Shown here: positions 63,689 to 64,000 of the stretch, piece after piece
How positions within the stretch are numbered: the stretch's first letter is position 1
How the letters are laid out: the number at the start of each line of letters is the position of its first letter
DNA from: Brevundimonas sp.
GTDB lineage: Bacteria > Pseudomonadota > Alphaproteobacteria > Caulobacterales > Caulobacteraceae
NCBI GenBank assembly: GCA_027531145.1
Contig: JAPZRF010000008.1
Location: 124,001-188,000, forward strand
Length of the DNA: 64,000 nucleotides
Reading direction: 5' to 3'
The notes under the pieces: generated by a model
The model's database searches: none
What the model was told of the DNA's origin: nothing
Seen by the model: the letters and a program-made list of their open reading frames with translations, nothing else
Made by a program: the position numbers and the translations under genes

Positions 63689-64000
63689 CGGCTCCGCCTA
63701 GCGCCGGGGCGGGGCCCTCGTCCAGTGGCGCGGCCCCGGTATGTACCGCAACATCGGCAAGACCGTGCGGGGTTTTGTCCCAGGCGAAGGGCTGGTGCAC
63801 CAGCCGGACCACGGCGTGCGCCATCGCCAGACTCTGCAGCGCCCAGTAGCCTGGCGCGCTCAGCATCAGCTTCCATCCATAGGGGCGCCCGGCTCGGCGA
63901 CAGCCAACGGCGCAGGCCAGCCAGGCGCTGATGATCCCCGCAGCCACGGTGACGAAGCCGCCGAACGGGGCCAGCGGCGGCAGTCCCGTCACGACCCACA
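63597..64000 (-). CDS. 3' end of a membrane glycosyltransferase (partial)
   Basis: The open frame runs off the window's right edge on the minus strand, so only the C-terminus is seen (about 134 residues). It contains a hydrophobic helix (APFGGFVTVAAGIISAWLAC), then YWALQSLAMAHAVVRLVHQP, then FAWDKTPHG, the closing motif of cellulose-synthase-like family 2 glycosyltransferases. After HGLAD the frame runs on with Pro/Arg-rich, low-complexity sequence and overlaps the methyltransferase start by 92 bases; a different frame has a TAG at 63698-63700, so a frameshift near the end is possible. Confidence 0.6.
   Translation of the reverse strand, partial: WVVTGLPPLAPFGGFVTVAAGIISAWLACAVGCRRAGRPYGWKLMLSAPGYWALQSLAMAHAVVRLVHQPFAWDKTPHGLADVAVHTGAAPLDEGPAPALGGAGAPARRRPVPAHHPRVGGLRAARQRRRAQA

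Overview
The window is a gene-dense, high-GC stretch of chromosome from an alphaproteobacterium. It most resembles Caulobacterales, probably a Brevundimonas-like organism; that assignment is inferred from gene content and not from a database match. Supporting content: a TipF-type flagellar-positioning protein, an ATP12-type F1 assembly chaperone, a ubiquinol-cytochrome c chaperone, DUF2093 and DUF2842 proteins, a K+-independent membrane pyrophosphatase, heme A synthase, and GANTC (CcrM-type) sites in one divergent promoter. No rRNA, prophage, transposase or CRISPR array is visible. No gap above about 300 bp lacks a gene, tRNA or recognisable repeat or terminator.

Layout. 1-5.9 kb: ATP12, a small DUF559 nuclease-like gene between inverted repeats, pccB, and ileS on the minus strand. 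6.1-8.2 kb: an accessory-looking pocket (P-loop kinase-like gene, DUF3828-like lipoprotein, and an overlapping 80-aa ORF plus zeta-toxin-like gene). 8.2-15.9 kb: ribF, a MaoC protein, a HAD hydrolase, tipF, an SDR, an LpxL-like acyltransferase, a response regulator, DUF2093 and xseA. 16-19.4 kb: purD, an L,D-transpeptidase-like lipoprotein and a secreted amidohydrolase. 19.4-24.2 kb: the LPS operon msbA-DUF374 acyltransferase-waaA-lpxK. 24.4-30.5 kb: one tightly packed run glyA-nrdR-ribD(reductase only)-ribE-ribB-ribH-nusB-thiL. 30.5-34.8 kb: a Tat-signal protein, hppA and an erythromycin esterase gene broken by an in-frame TAA. 34.8-39.6 kb: bamE, cytochrome bc1 chaperone, DUF177, plsX, fabH, ihfA, a MerR regulator and tRNA-Pro. 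39.6-42.7 kb: DUF2842, a small membrane protein, ctaA and a PhoX-like phosphatase. 42.9-47.8 kb: rplM-rpsI, argC, patatin and bdhA, yaaA. 47.8-54.1 kb: an FAD oxidoreductase, a PIN/Phd toxin-antitoxin pair, NUDIX, SPFH-NfeD, rnhA and tatABC. 54.1-64 kb: DUF4279, glnBA, an NAD(P)HX dehydratase, tRNA-Leu, an amino acid permease, hrpB, two methyltransferases and the 3' end of a membrane glycosyltransferase.

Most genes are housekeeping. They cover riboflavin synthesis (with the deaminase and GTP cyclohydrolase II steps apparently supplied elsewhere), lipid A/Kdo assembly, fatty acid and phospholipid initiation, nitrogen assimilation (PII with glutamine synthetase) and Tat export. Several Tat-type or lipoprotein signals occur on proteins encoded nearby. 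Same-strand neighbours often overlap by 4 bp (ATGA or GTGA), implying translational coupling, and several convergent pairs overlap at their 3' ends.

The most unusual items are these: the DUF559 gene bracketed by ~48-bp inverted palindromic repeats, one of which encodes its own C-terminus; the overlapping 80-aa/zeta-kinase pair; the reduced RibD and degenerate RibA domain within the rib cluster; a 42-bp duplication with a perfect 30-bp palindrome inside ileS; the nonsense-interrupted erythromycin esterase; and a candidate NrdR-box ahead of glyA-nrdR.
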